DNA of 64,000 bases, from assembly GCA_016703965.1 (NCBI GenBank), contig JADJBB010000025.1, forward strand, positions 186,001 through 250,000, written 5' to 3'. Shown here in pieces: positions 8,879-18,181 of this stretch; the stretch's first letter is position 1, and every line of letters begins with the position of its first letter. The position numbers were made by a program, and so were the translations under genes. This DNA is from Acidobacteriota bacterium. GTDB lineage: Bacteria; Acidobacteriota; Blastocatellia; Pyrinomonadales; Pyrinomonadaceae. The notes beneath the pieces are model-generated. The model was not told the DNA's origin. It searched no databases and worked only from the letters and a program-made list of their open reading frames with translations.

Positions 8879-10897
8879 GTGAATCACCTGTCAAAAAAGC
8901 TCGGCATTCCGGCCGCCATTTTCCTTGTTCTACTTGCTGTTAGCTATTTCTCCGCCGCAGTCGAGGCGAGTGAATCCCTTTTCTCGTTCTCAGGCCTGGC
9001 TGCGTCAGTACCAACACAATCCGGCTCGATCAATATCACCGTCCGCGACAGCGTAACCGGGAAGCGAGTGGCCGCGAAGATGCGGACGATCTCAAGCGAC
9101 GGTGCCGAATCTCGAACTGATGCGGACGAAATTGGAAAAGGAAGCGTTTCGGCCTTAGGTCGGACCGACATTGAAATCCACGCCGATGGATACTCTCCGA
9201 TCAAAACATACTTTATTGTTAACGGAAGTGCCTTAAATGTAACAGTTTATCTCGATCCGACCCTGATCCCGACCGAGATGCGTGATGAATCGATCGCGGG
9301 AGCTCTCCGCGAAGGGACGACGCTGATCCACGGCCATATTTATGACGAAAATGGTAAGCCGGTCACTGACGCACGCGTGACTTTCGAAGCTTTGCGGGAA
9401 TCTGCAAGATCGGATAGTTCCGGTTACTTTCGGCTTTTTGTTCCGACGTTGCCAGTCGATCCCGTCGGGGATCTTCCCGGTTCGGCAGATCTGATCGTTG
9501 AGACGGAAGGGAAGGTCATTTATCGTCGCCCAAACACGATGATCCCGGAAGGAGCGGTTCACCTTATTATCGACACAAACAGCGATGGAGCGTTTGCAGA
9601 TGGTACCCACAAGCTTCGCCTAAGCGCCGACGAACTTAAAAATACGCAAAATTACGAACCGCCGACTTTTGAGGGATCATCCGCTCCGGCTCAGCCGAGT
9701 TTAGTTACGGTTCCTGCAAGCATTCGTGTGGGATCGAATTGCCCGAGCGGGCGCACGTCGTGCACCGTTTTCACGGTTTACACGCTCGACGCGTACGTTC
9801 GCTTCGGTCTAGATGACGAATGGATCTCGTCGTGGAATGCGAACTCTTTGAAGGCTGGGGCGATAGCATTTCGGAGTTATGGTGCATATCATGTGAATCA
9901 TCCGATCAACGCGGCAAATTACGATATTTGCAATACGACGTCGTGCCAGGTGTGCGATCCGGCGGATTCGGCGACAAGCACAAATAATGCCACCAACCAA
10001 ACTACCGGCTCGATCGTAGTGAATTCGACGTCGACCGACGTTCTTTTCTCGGAGTATTCCGCCGAAAACAACCTCGGCGGTTGTCCTGACGGTTTTACCG
10101 GAAATAACGGAACCTGGCCGTGCTTAAGCGATCCGGTTGATGCAGGACAGGCATTTTTTGGACACGGAAGAGGTATGTGCCAATGGGGATCTCAACGTTG
10201 GTCAATAAATCAGGGTAAGGATTTTGTCTGGATCGTCAACCACTACTACAACGCCAACGGCAATCCGAGCGGCCTAAGAAATGGAATATTCCAGATGGGC
10301 CCTGACACGATCCCGCCGCCCCCTAACCTCACGGAACCCGGTAATCAAACCGCTCCCGGAACTGTTGTTTCGACGCTCACGCCGACTTTTCAATGGGAAC
10401 CTATGGACGGAGCGGACGGCTATTCGCTCTATGTGAGTAAGTTCAATGGATCGACCTACGATATCGTCTACAATTCGGAAACTGCCTTAACACAGCCGAT
10501 CACGGGCACCAAGTTTACGCTGCCGGCCGGAATCTTGGTCGCTGACGGGCAATACCGCTGGAATATGAGTTCGCATATTGGGGTTGGGTATGGGACGGCA
10601 AATACGTTTCGCAACTACTTTACCGTCAACCCGAACGCAGCCGTAACTATCTCGGGCCGCGTGGCGTCGCCAGGCGGCACGGCCATTCGCAATGCGATTG
10701 TAGCCCTTACCGACCCGCAGGGGATCAGGCGGACGGCGACCACAAGTTCGTTCGGAATATATTCATTTTCCGGGGTTAATGTCGGACTCACGCATTCCGT
10801 TTCGGTCGCAAATAAACGCTACCGGTTTACGCCGCAGGTCATACAGATAAACGGCAGCCTGACAAATGTTGATTTCACGGGGCTTGAGCAGGCCTAG
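8879..10897 (+). CDS. Exported SpoIID/LytB-domain protein with carboxypeptidase-regulatory domains
   Basis: A long exported protein of about 672 residues. I place the start at GTG 8879 because AAGGAGGG (8863-8870) is well spaced for it; an upstream TTG at 8873 is too close. Order: a signal peptide; a beta-sandwich carboxypeptidase-regulatory domain (about 45-125); a second one (about 145-200); a SpoIID/LytB-type domain (about 285-480) with SLKAGAIAFRSYGAYH, SAENNLGG and GRGMCQWGSQRW; a fibronectin-like segment; and a last regulatory domain. SpoIID proteins cut or bind denuded peptidoglycan glycan, so a wall-directed role is likely, but this organism is not expected to sporulate. The last domain is shared with the convergent gene at 10971. 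Confidence 0.75.
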   Translation: MNHLSKKLGIPAAIFLVLLAVSYFSAAVEASESLFSFSGLAASVPTQSGSINITVRDSVTGKRVAAKMRTISSDGAESRTDADEIGKGSVSALGRTDIEIHADGYSPIKTYFIVNGSALNVTVYLDPTLIPTEMRDESIAGALREGTTLIHGHIYDENGKPVTDARVTFEALRESARSDSSGYFRLFVPTLPVDPVGDLPGSADLIVETEGKVIYRRPNTMIPEGAVHLIIDTNSDGAFADGTHKLRLSADELKNTQNYEPPTFEGSSAPAQPSLVTVPASIRVGSNCPSGRTSCTVFTVYTLDAYVRFGLDDEWISSWNANSLKAGAIAFRSYGAYHVNHPINAANYDICNTTSCQVCDPADSATSTNNATNQTTGSIVVNSTSTDVLFSEYSAENNLGGCPDGFTGNNGTWPCLSDPVDAGQAFFGHGRGMCQWGSQRWSINQGKDFVWIVNHYYNANGNPSGLRNGIFQMGPDTIPPPPNLTEPGNQTAPGTVVSTLTPTFQWEPMDGADGYSLYVSKFNGSTYDIVYNSETALTQPITGTKFTLPAGILVADGQYRWNMSSHIGVGYGTANTFRNYFTVNPNAAVTISGRVASPGGTAIRNAIVALTDPQGIRRTATTSSFGIYSFSGVNVGLTHSVSVANKRYRFTPQVIQINGSLTNVDFTGLEQA

Positions 10898-10918
10898 TTA
10901 ACAGCTGCAAAACAAAGG

Positions 10919-10950
10919 AACGGGGCCGGAAATATCCGGGCCCCGTTTTT
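10919..10950. terminator. Intrinsic terminator between convergent genes
   Basis: CGGGGCC...GGA pairs with TCC.GGGCCCCG, with a one-base bulge, and is followed by a five-T run on the plus strand. It lies 22 bases after the SpoIID-type gene. The minus strand has AA flanking bases only, so it is mainly a plus-strand terminator. Confidence 0.8.
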
Positions 10951-10970
10951 ACTTATTCGTAGGTTTCGGA

Positions 10971-12515
10971 TCATTCTAGTCCGATCATATCCACATCGTT
11001 GAGATTGGACAGTACTACTATTGGGCGGGCGGCAAAACGATATCTCCGCGATGAGACGCTGATCGTGTAGGTCTCGCCGCCGCGGACGTTTGCAAAGACG
11101 TAAGCACCGAATGAACTGCTGGTTGTCATCTGCCTGACACCTCGCGAATCTGTGATCGAAACAACTGCATTTCTAAGTCCCTGACCATTCGGCGTGAGGA
11201 CTCTTCCTGAGACCATAAATGTCGGCCCGTAGGCCAAATAGAAGTCGCCTGGAAGATCAACGCGTGAGCAAACTTGCCGCGTCGCAAAAAGAGGTGCTGG
11301 AGCATCCGGAAAAAGGATGGTTCGGTCGATCAACTGTGAGCCTTCACGGTGAAGTATTCTCAAACGGGCAAAATCCTCGGGGTCGTCAATGCCAAATGCG
11401 ACGATGCAAACCGTGTGCGATCCACCGAAAATTGCACTCGTCATCACGTTAAAATGTAATCCTTCATTTGCCAATGTATAGCCGTTTGGCGGGAAGCCCG
11501 CTGACGATCCCGGGATCTGCGTGAAAGTCGTGTTGCCGGTCTGGAAAACGGTTCCAAACGTAATATTCGCTCTGCTGTCTGGAGCCTGAACAAACACATT
11601 CGTTCCCGGAGGTGTATTTGGCGTCGGACTTGGAGTTGGCGTCGGTGTCGGCGTCGGATTTGGAGTCGGGGTTGGAGTCGGATTTGGGGTCGGCGTCGGA
11701 GTTGGATTCGGCGTCGGGGTTGGAGTTGGATTTGGGGTCGGCGTCGGAGTTGGATTCGGCGTAGGCGTTGGGGTTGGATTTGGCGTAGGCGTTGGGGTTG
11801 GATTTGGGGTCGGCGTCGGAGTTGGATTCGGCGTCGGGGTTGGGGTTGGATTCGGCGTCGGCGTCGGAGTTGGATTCGGCGTCGGGGTTGGGGTTGGATT
11901 TGGGGTCGGCGTCGGAGTTGGGGTTGGATTTGGGGTCGGCGTCGGGGTTGACGTTGGGGTTGGCGTTGGTGTCGGGCCGCCTGTGCCGATCGTTACGGTT
12001 CCAGACTGATATGTCGTTGTCAGCAATGCTCCCGAAGCACTCGAGACGCTCTGAAATGTTGGAGTACTGCCAAAGCTCACGGTCGAGCCGCCTGACGGAG
12101 CACCTGCCGCCACGTTGAAGCGGATCGTCATCATCTGCCGCGTCCCGGCTGCATATGTATTTGTTGAGTCGATCAGTATTCCAAGACGTCCGCTGCCGAC
12201 CTGATTCTGGTTCGTCCCAAGAGCCGATCCGGCAGGAACACCGTTTCCGATGGTTGCGAGCGGGCTGGACAACTTTGTCGGATCAAAATTCACAGTAAAA
12301 CTCGCTGACGATTCATTGCCCTGAGAGTCGATCTGGATCTCGACGATGACCTGCTGACCCTGCTGGGTACTGACATTCACGCACCTGATCACTCGTCCGC
12401 CCTGGGCATTAACGGTCCAAGCTCCAAAACTTGCCGCTCCAATCGCAAGGATGAGAGTTAAGGCTAGTAGTGACCGACTACTCGACGCGAAAAACGATAT
12501 AACGGAATTTCTCAT
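10971..12515 (-). CDS. Exported cohesin-like protein with Pro-Thr repeat linker
   Basis: 514 residues, exported (signal peptide about 1-38). A cohesin-like beta-sandwich at about 40-178 is recognisable from NESSASFTVNFDPTKLSSP and GSGRLGILID. Next comes a linker of roughly 120 residues made only of Pro, Thr, Asn and Ser (PTPTPTPNPTP units). A small beta domain follows, then a C-terminal carboxypeptidase-regulatory domain (SGRVLTPNGQGLRNAVVSI) that closely matches the end of the convergent SpoIID-type protein. Cohesin domains bind partners outside the cell, but no dockerin is visible nearby. It probably acts on the cell surface; the partner is unknown. Confidence 0.72.
   Translation of the reverse strand: MRNSVISFFASSSRSLLALTLILAIGAASFGAWTVNAQGGRVIRCVNVSTQQGQQVIVEIQIDSQGNESSASFTVNFDPTKLSSPLATIGNGVPAGSALGTNQNQVGSGRLGILIDSTNTYAAGTRQMMTIRFNVAAGAPSGGSTVSFGSTPTFQSVSSASGALLTTTYQSGTVTIGTGGPTPTPTPTSTPTPTPNPTPTPTPTPNPTPTPTPNPTPTPTPNPTPTPTPNPTPTPTPNPTPTPTPNPTPTPTPNPTPTPTPNPTPTPTPNPTPTPTPNPTPTPTPNPTPTPTPTPSPTPNTPPGTNVFVQAPDSRANITFGTVFQTGNTTFTQIPGSSAGFPPNGYTLANEGLHFNVMTSAIFGGSHTVCIVAFGIDDPEDFARLRILHREGSQLIDRTILFPDAPAPLFATRQVCSRVDLPGDFYLAYGPTFMVSGRVLTPNGQGLRNAVVSITDSRGVRQMTTSSSFGAYVFANVRGGETYTISVSSRRYRFAARPIVVLSNLNDVDMIGLE
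11614..11976. repeat. Coding tandem repeat (Pro-Thr-Asn linker)
   Basis: About 360 bases built from near-identical 6-base units (GGCGTC, GGAGTT, GGGGTT, GGATTT) in 18-24-base higher-order blocks. They encode the PT/NP linker of the cohesin-like protein on the minus strand. Copy number is likely to vary between strains. Confidence 0.9.
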
Positions 12516-12887
12516 GGTTCTCCGATCCTCTTGTGGAAGGTTCTTTAAGGGTGTAAGTTCCGGAAATGGAACAGCGTCTTTGGAGTATTTTAGTTAAGGG
12601 TTACCCGCGGACAAAAAACAGAATGTTAAACGCAGTCAAAAAATGACCAACCGACACTAGCGTAACGCTTGGATCCAAGGGATGTCAATGTTTTTCTCAT
12701 TTCGGTCCGCCGTGACGCTATCAGTCAAAATCCCCTGAATAGATACACATATTCGGTTCGAGCCAGGTGCCCCTGTTTTTGGCCTTGCAAAATGGGTGAA
12801 GTTTCTATAGACTTCTCGTTTGCTACGAAGCGCGGATTACGTGTCGAGTGGGTTTCGCGACCCACTTTTTATTTTGCTCGGGTGACG
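12516..12887. other. Divergent intergenic region and rimP leader
   Basis: This region separates the cohesin-like gene (minus) from rimP (plus). An open frame runs from 12669 into rimP, but the added residues do not resemble RimP, so I take this stretch as untranslated leader. A possible weak promoter (TTGCAA at 12785, TAGACT at 12808, spacing 17) and a hairpin at 12847-12866 are the only visible signals. Confidence 0.45.
12847..12870 (+). promoter_or_regulatory. Terminator-like hairpin in the rimP leader
   Basis: A perfect 7-bp stem (AGTGGGT with ACCCACT) closes a 6-base loop and runs into five T residues, 18 bases before the rimP start. Terminator-like hairpins directly before the rimP-nusA operon are known in other bacteria, where NusA level can feed back on its own operon. 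That this one works as an attenuator is inference. Confidence 0.55.
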
Positions 12888-13373
12888 ATGGATAAGGTTT
12901 CGATAACTCAGTACGTTAGCGGGGTTGCCAAAAAGGTTGCCGATGCGAATGCTGTCGAGCTTGTTAACGTCGAAACTGCGGGCACTAAAAAGGATCTGGT
13001 TGTCAGGATCTTCATTGACAAAGAAGGCGGGGTAACGCTGGAAGATTGCACGATCGTATCGCGCGGGATCGAGGAATTTCTTGATAGCGAAGATGTGATC
13101 CCGACACGGTACGTTTTAGAAGTATCGTCGCCGGGAATCGAACGGGAACTTTATTCGCTGGCGGATTTCGTCAAGTTTACGGGACAACTCGTAAAGGTAA
13201 AGTTAAAGACGGAGATCGACGGGCAAAAGACCTTCATTGGCGAGATCGCCGGTGTCGAAGGCGAGAAGATAACTATCGGTGACCGCACGAAGGGAAATGT
13301 GAGCTTTGATTACCCTGAGGTCACGAAGGCAAATTTGAAGATCGATCTCTCTAAAGAGTTTGGCCATAAGTAA
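12888..13373 (+). CDS. rimP: Ribosome maturation factor RimP
   Basis: A 161-residue cytoplasmic factor needed for 30S subunit assembly. I use the ATG at 12888 (MDKVSITQYVSGVAKK), which gives the normal family length; a longer in-frame start at 12669 adds unrelated residues. The N-terminal alpha-beta domain contains VELVNVE and RIFIDKEGGVTLEDC. The conserved core YVLEVSSPGIEREL is followed by the C-terminal SH3-like barrel (GQLVKVKLKT). It heads the classical rimP-nusA-infB-rbfA operon, with nusA 48 bases downstream. Confidence 0.93.
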   Translation: MDKVSITQYVSGVAKKVADANAVELVNVETAGTKKDLVVRIFIDKEGGVTLEDCTIVSRGIEEFLDSEDVIPTRYVLEVSSPGIERELYSLADFVKFTGQLVKVKLKTEIDGQKTFIGEIAGVEGEKITIGDRTKGNVSFDYPEVTKANLKIDLSKEFGHK

Positions 13374-13421
13374 ATGGCCTCGATATATATTTATGTATAA
13401 ACGGTTGAGCGTGAGTAAGTT

Positions 13422-14873
13422 ATGACATCATCCATCGGACAAAGTATAGAGATACTGTGCAACGAGCAGGGTCTGGATCGCGATATGATCATCGAGGCCA
13501 TGAAGGACGCTGTTCGTGCGGCAGCCCGCAAGCAGTTCAAGGACAAAACGGGTGATAGCGTCGTTGTGGAATGGAACAACGAGGAAGGTGCGATCGAGAT
13601 CTCGGCTCAGAAGACGGTAGTCGAGGTTGTTGAAGATCCGCTTGCCGAACTTTCGCTTGAGGAAGCGGTCGAACTTGCCGGCGACGAGATCGAGATCGGC
13701 GACATGCTGCTCTTGCCGCTTCCGACTGAGGAATTGGGCCGTATCGCTGCTCAGACCGCAAAACAGATATTGGTTCAAAAGGTCCGCGAAGCGATCCGCG
13801 AAAAGGTTTACGACGAATATATCGACCGCAAGGGTGAGTTGATCAACGGTTCGGTCAAGCGCTTCGAACGCGGCGACATGATCGTCGATCTGGGAAATAA
13901 TCTCGAAGCTATCGTTCCACGTCGCGAGCAGTCACGCGGCGAAATGTGGAATCAGGGCGAACGTATCCGCGTTGTCATTGTTGATGTTTCGAAGGAACAG
14001 AAAGGCCAGCAGATCATTTGTTCGCGAGCTTCGTCGGAATTGCTCAAGCGTTTGTTTGAGATGGAAGTACCTGAAATTTACGACGAGACGGTTGTGATCA
14101 AATCGGCAGTTCGCGAACCTGGCGACCGCGCAAAGATCGCTGTTACTTCTAATGAAAAAGACGTCGATCCGGTTGGAGCCTGCGTTGGTATGAAGGGGTC
14201 GCGTGTTCAGGCGATCATCAAAGAACTTCGCGGAGAGAAGATCGACATTATCGAATGGTCCGATGAGCCCTCGGTGTTTGCGGCGAATGCATTGTCGCCG
14301 GCAAAGGTTTCGCAGGTTCGCATTACCAATATCGAAAGCCGCTTGATGGAAGTTATCGTCGGCGAAGATCAGCTGAGCCTCGCTATCGGTAAGAAAGGAC
14401 AGAACGTCCGTCTTGCAACGCGATTGGTTGGCTGGGAGATAAAGATCGTTAGTGAAGAGCTGCTGAAGAAAGAGATCGCTCAGAAAATGGGCAAAATGAT
14501 GGCTTCGGGCCAGGCAGTTCCGATCACGGCCCTGGAAGGTGTTACGACATCTCAGGCAGAAACTTTGGCATCGAAGGGTATCGCGGACGTCGAGGCGCTA
14601 GCCGCGGCATCGGTTGATGATCTGGTCGATTATCTCGATATCAGTCTCGATGCCGCTGAAGCGATCAAGGCGGCTGCAAATTCGATCGTCAGTGCCAAAA
14701 ACGCTGCGATCGGCGGTGGAGAAGAGGGTGAAGCTGCTGAGGAAACTGCTGAAACTGAAGCGGTGGCAGGCGGCGATGAACAGGCAGAAGTGGAAGAAGC
14801 AGCAGCCGATGAGACGGATACGGAAGCCGTCGCGGAAGAAACGGAAACTGCTTCGGATGAAACCGAGAAATAG
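13422..14873 (+). CDS. nusA: Transcription elongation/termination factor NusA
   Basis: 483 residues; binds RNA polymerase and nascent RNA to control pausing, termination and antitermination. Domain order: N-terminal polymerase-binding domain (about 1-125), S1 domain (about 133-200, with KRFERGDMIVDLGN), then two KH domains (about 225-345; GACVGMKGSRVQAI and AIGKKGQNVRLA). A helix-hairpin-helix region follows (about 360-430; GVTTSQAETLASKGI and a second copy). The last 50 residues are a low-complexity Glu/Ala/Thr tail. That tail is not part of the standard fold and resembles the acidic extensions on IF-2, L4, L22 and S17 in this window. Confidence 0.95.
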   Translation: MTSSIGQSIEILCNEQGLDRDMIIEAMKDAVRAAARKQFKDKTGDSVVVEWNNEEGAIEISAQKTVVEVVEDPLAELSLEEAVELAGDEIEIGDMLLLPLPTEELGRIAAQTAKQILVQKVREAIREKVYDEYIDRKGELINGSVKRFERGDMIVDLGNNLEAIVPRREQSRGEMWNQGERIRVVIVDVSKEQKGQQIICSRASSELLKRLFEMEVPEIYDETVVIKSAVREPGDRAKIAVTSNEKDVDPVGACVGMKGSRVQAIIKELRGEKIDIIEWSDEPSVFAANALSPAKVSQVRITNIESRLMEVIVGEDQLSLAIGKKGQNVRLATRLVGWEIKIVSEELLKKEIAQKMGKMMASGQAVPITALEGVTTSQAETLASKGIADVEALAAASVDDLVDYLDISLDAAEAIKAAANSIVSAKNAAIGGGEEGEAAEETAETEAVAGGDEQAEVEEAAADETDTEAVAEETETASDETEK

Positions 14874-14956
14874 ATCGGACGCGGATTAGGGTGAAACTTA
14901 AATTATGAATTAAGACCACACACAAAACGCGTCGAGACGTTGAGATTAAATTGAAT

Positions 14957-17704
14957 ATGGCGATTGGAAAGAGCATTAGAATCTACGATCTTGCACGCGA
15001 AGTGAAACAGGACACGAAGCGCGTCATGGAAGATCTGCGACGTGAGGGCGCGGACGTGAGCGTCGCGTCAAATTCCGTTCCGTTTGAGATCGCCGAAAAG
15101 GTCCGAAGCAAGTATTTCCCCAAAACAGAGACCGCGCCTAAGCGAGCGATCAAGGTCATCAAGGCCGCCGCAAAGCCTGTTGAGGCTCCGGTTGAAATGG
15201 CTGAAACCGAGGCTCAGGCCGAGGCAACGCCAGTTGAGACTCCGCGAGAAGTACCTGCGGTTGAGGCTGCTCCTGCCAAAGCGGAACCGGTAACGGCTCC
15301 GACCGCACCTCCGTCGGTCAAGAAACTCTCTAAAAAGATCGTCGCGGAACCTGAACCGGAGGTTGAGGTTCCCGCAGGTGTTGAGGAAGCCCCGGCTCCC
15401 CCAACAACGGTAGTCCGCCGGGTCGTTAAGCCCAAAGCTGTGGAGCCAGCGATCGAAACCTCGGTCAGCGAGGAATCTACGGAGTCGGTGGATACTGCCC
15501 CGGAGGCCGAAGAAGCTCCGGCGGTAGTTGAAGCACCGGCAGAACCAGTCGCCGGCCCAAGCGGAACGACCGTAAAGAGGCTGACCCTCAGCCCTGATGC
15601 TCTTAAGAAGGGAATCAAACCTGGCGATCGGCTTGTAAGCACTGCACCGACCAAGACCGGCAGCCTGGTTACGCCGGCTCGCGGTCCTGACGGTCGTCCG
15701 ATCCAGTTCCGCGGAACGCCCGGAGAGAATGCAGCCCCGCAGATGACGTATACGCCGCCAGCGGACAACCGGCGCCGTCCGGGTCGCGGTGGTGGTCGCA
15801 AAAACGACAAAACAGGTAGGTTTGCCGAGCGTGATGTCGATGCTCCGCAGAAGCGGTCGATCGAAGAACGCGTGATGGATCAGGTCGGTGCGGTCGAGGG
15901 CGGAAATCTGCGATCCGTTCGTTTGACCGAAGGAGCTACAATTCGCGAGTTTGCAGAGGCACTTGGAATTACTCCCCGCGACATCGTGCAGCTTCTTATC
16001 AAAAAAGGTGTATTTGCGACCCTGAATCAGCCCATCGGTGAGAAGATGGCGAAAGAACTGGCTCTCGGATTCGGATTCGATGTCAGCTTCGTTCCATTTG
16101 AAGAAATGGTCATCGAACAGGAATTCGAAGAACTGATCGCAGCCGATGCTGACGATACCGAATTTACGCGGGCTCCGGTCATTACCGTCATGGGCCACGT
16201 CGATCACGGTAAGACATCACTCCTCGACGCGATCCGCTCGGCCAATGTAGCTGAGGGCGAAGCCGGCGGCATCACACAGCACATTGGTGCCTACAGCGTA
16301 ATGGTCCCGAATTCGGATAATCCGGACGTACCCCGTCGCGTTGTGTTCCTTGATACTCCGGGCCACGAAGCATTTACCATGATGCGTGCCCGCGGTGCCA
16401 AGGCAACCGACATAGTAATTCTCGTTGTTGCGGCGGACGATGGCGTCATGCCGCAGACTATCGAAGCTGTTGAACATTCGAAAGCCGCCGGAGTTCCGAT
16501 CATCGTTGCTATCAATAAGATCGACAAACCCGGTGCGAATGTCGATAACGTTAAGAACGGTTTGGCCGGACTTGGCCTGCAGCCGACAGAATGGGGCGGC
16601 GAAACGGAAATGGTCGAGGTTTCTGCTAAGCAGCGGAAGAACCTTGATACGTTACTTGAGACGGTTCTGCTCCAGGCAGATATTCTTGATCTCAAGGCCA
16701 GTCCGACGCGTCGTGCGTCCGGCGTTGTTCTTGAAGCCAAATTGGATAAAGGACGCGGTGCGGTTGCTACCGCGCTTGTTCAGCAGGGAACCCTGCGAGT
16801 TGGCGATCCGTTCATTGTCGGCCAATTTTCAGGTAAGATCCGTGCGATGTTCTCAGATCGAGGTACTGCGGTGACTGAGGCTGAACCCTCTACACCGGTC
16901 GAGATCCTTGGCTTGCAGGGCGTACCGCAGGCGGGTGATACCTTCCAGGTAGTTGCCGACGTAGAGCGAGCTCAGGACATTGCCCAGCAGCGTCAGATGC
17001 ACGCTCGCCAGGCAGCAATGCTCAAGACGACCAAACGCGGCATCGAATCGCTCGGCATGGCCGAGATCAAGGAACTCCTTGTCATTCTCAAGGCCGACGT
17101 GCAAGGTTCGGTCGAGGTGCTTAAGGGAACGCTCGAAAAACTTTCGACTGAAAAGGTCAAGGTTCGCGTTATTCGTGCGGGAGTTGGTGCGATCGCGGAA
17201 TCCGACGTACTGCTGGCTTCGGCTACGCAGGCTGACGATGCTTCGACGGCGGTCGTGATCGTTGGATTTAACGTTCGCCCTGAGGCTCGCGTTGCTGACA
17301 TCGCCAAGAAAGAAGACGTCGATATCCGGCTTCACTCCATCATTTACAAGGTTGAAGAGGAGATCACCGCGGCCATGATCGGCATGCTCGATGCGATCGA
17401 GAAAGAGACGATCCTGGGCAAGGCTCTCGTACTCGAAACGTTCAAGGTTTCGAAGATCGGTACAATTGCCGGTTGCCGTGTCACGGAAGGCCTTATTCGC
17501 CGTCAGGCAAAGGCACGACTTATCCGCGACGGCGTGGTCATGTGGGATGGCGATATTGCCGCACTCAAACGATTCAAAGACGACACGAACGAGGTCAAGC
17601 AGGGCTTTGAGTGTGGTATTAGCCTCGTTAATTTCAACGATATTAAGATCGACGACGAGATCGAGGCATTTGTGATCGAGAAGATAGCGGCGACGGAGTT
17701 GTAA
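14957..17704 (+). CDS. infB: Translation initiation factor IF-2
   Basis: A GTPase of about 915 residues that brings initiator tRNA to the ribosome. I choose ATG 14957 (MAIGKSIRIYDLA), since the IF2-N domain begins there; a TTG two codons upstream is also in frame. Order: first IF2-N domain (1-55), a long Ala/Pro/Glu/Val linker (about 60-300), a second IF2-N domain (about 315-375), then the G domain with GHVDHGKT near residue 412, DTPGHEAF and NKID. Domains II-IV run to the C-terminus. The linker shares its composition with the acidic tails of other translation proteins here. It sits between nusA and rbfA, as usual. Confidence 0.96.
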   Translation: MAIGKSIRIYDLAREVKQDTKRVMEDLRREGADVSVASNSVPFEIAEKVRSKYFPKTETAPKRAIKVIKAAAKPVEAPVEMAETEAQAEATPVETPREVPAVEAAPAKAEPVTAPTAPPSVKKLSKKIVAEPEPEVEVPAGVEEAPAPPTTVVRRVVKPKAVEPAIETSVSEESTESVDTAPEAEEAPAVVEAPAEPVAGPSGTTVKRLTLSPDALKKGIKPGDRLVSTAPTKTGSLVTPARGPDGRPIQFRGTPGENAAPQMTYTPPADNRRRPGRGGGRKNDKTGRFAERDVDAPQKRSIEERVMDQVGAVEGGNLRSVRLTEGATIREFAEALGITPRDIVQLLIKKGVFATLNQPIGEKMAKELALGFGFDVSFVPFEEMVIEQEFEELIAADADDTEFTRAPVITVMGHVDHGKTSLLDAIRSANVAEGEAGGITQHIGAYSVMVPNSDNPDVPRRVVFLDTPGHEAFTMMRARGAKATDIVILVVAADDGVMPQTIEAVEHSKAAGVPIIVAINKIDKPGANVDNVKNGLAGLGLQPTEWGGETEMVEVSAKQRKNLDTLLETVLLQADILDLKASPTRRASGVVLEAKLDKGRGAVATALVQQGTLRVGDPFIVGQFSGKIRAMFSDRGTAVTEAEPSTPVEILGLQGVPQAGDTFQVVADVERAQDIAQQRQMHARQAAMLKTTKRGIESLGMAEIKELLVILKADVQGSVEVLKGTLEKLSTEKVKVRVIRAGVGAIAESDVLLASATQADDASTAVVIVGFNVRPEARVADIAKKEDVDIRLHSIIYKVEEEITAAMIGMLDAIEKETILGKALVLETFKVSKIGTIAGCRVTEGLIRRQAKARLIRDGVVMWDGDIAALKRFKDDTNEVKQGFECGISLVNFNDIKIDDEIEAFVIEKIAATEL

Positions 17705-17711
17705 TAGAGTG

Positions 17712-18086
17712 ATGCGTCGGCCTGAGCGCCTCGGCGAGGCGTTAAAAATTGAGATCGCAGAGGTCGTTGGCTTTGAGCTCAACGATCCCCGGCTTGAAAT
17801 GGTGACCGTGACTGACGTTGAGGTTTCACCAGATCTTCGGGATGCGAAGGTCTATGCTTTGATCCGCGGAAGCGAAGAAGAGATAGAAAAAGCTTTGAAA
17901 TCGTTGCGAAACGCGGCGACCTTTGTTCGTCAGCAGGTTGCGATGAACCTTGACCTCAGGCATGCCCCGCACGTTCATTTTGTACGTGACACTGCGGAAG
18001 AAAATGCCTCGAGAGTCAGTGAGATCCTGGAAGATCTCACTAGAAAAGGGGAAATAAAGAAGGATGAGAGTGAAGGTGAGAGTTAA
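17712..18086 (+). CDS. rbfA: Ribosome-binding factor A
   Basis: A 124-residue cold-shock and 30S-maturation factor with a KH-type fold. Recognised from the N-terminal MRRPERLGEALKIEIAEVV, the central DPRLEMVTVTDVEVSPDL and the HVHFVRD strand. It starts 7 bases after infB at ATG 17712; a GTG at 17709 directly before it is an alternative. The C-terminus is a short Lys/Glu tail. Its stop codon overlaps the beginning of a heptamer repeat spacer. Confidence 0.93.
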   Translation: MRRPERLGEALKIEIAEVVGFELNDPRLEMVTVTDVEVSPDLRDAKVYALIRGSEEEIEKALKSLRNAATFVRQQVAMNLDLRHAPHVHFVRDTAEENASRVSEILEDLTRKGEIKKDESEGES

Positions 18087-18178
18087 AAGTTAGGAGTTAA
18101 GGTTAAAAGTGAAGAAACGATCTTATTACTTTTAGCCTCATACTTTTAACTTTTAACTTTTAACTTTTCGCTTCTAAC
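18081..18178. repeat. Heptamer inverted-repeat spacer (rbfA-nrnA)
   Basis: The right arm has three perfect TTTTAAC copies (18144-18164) and two variants (TTTTCGC, TTCTAAC), all in 7-base phase. The left arm (18081-18114) carries the complementary GTTAAAA/GTTAGGA/GTTAAGG words. The RNA could fold into a long imperfect A-U-rich hairpin between rbfA and the next gene. Confidence 0.85.
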
Positions 18179-18181
18179 GAA

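Noticed and set aside
11792..12118. Plus-strand frame rich in Leu/Asp/Ser repeats
   Set aside because: It is the complement of the Pro-Thr linker repeat of the cohesin-like gene.
12669..12887. Longer N-terminus of RimP
   Set aside because: The extra 73 residues are unlike RimP, include the leader hairpin and have no Shine-Dalgarno at their start.
15068..16207. 379-residue open frame on the minus strand inside infB
   Set aside because: It is opposite a certain gene with biased codons; the translated sequence is Arg/Ser/Gly/Leu-rich without domain signals.
16853..17782. 309-residue minus-strand open frame across infB and rbfA
   Set aside because: Same reason: it mirrors two confirmed genes and has no recognisable motif.
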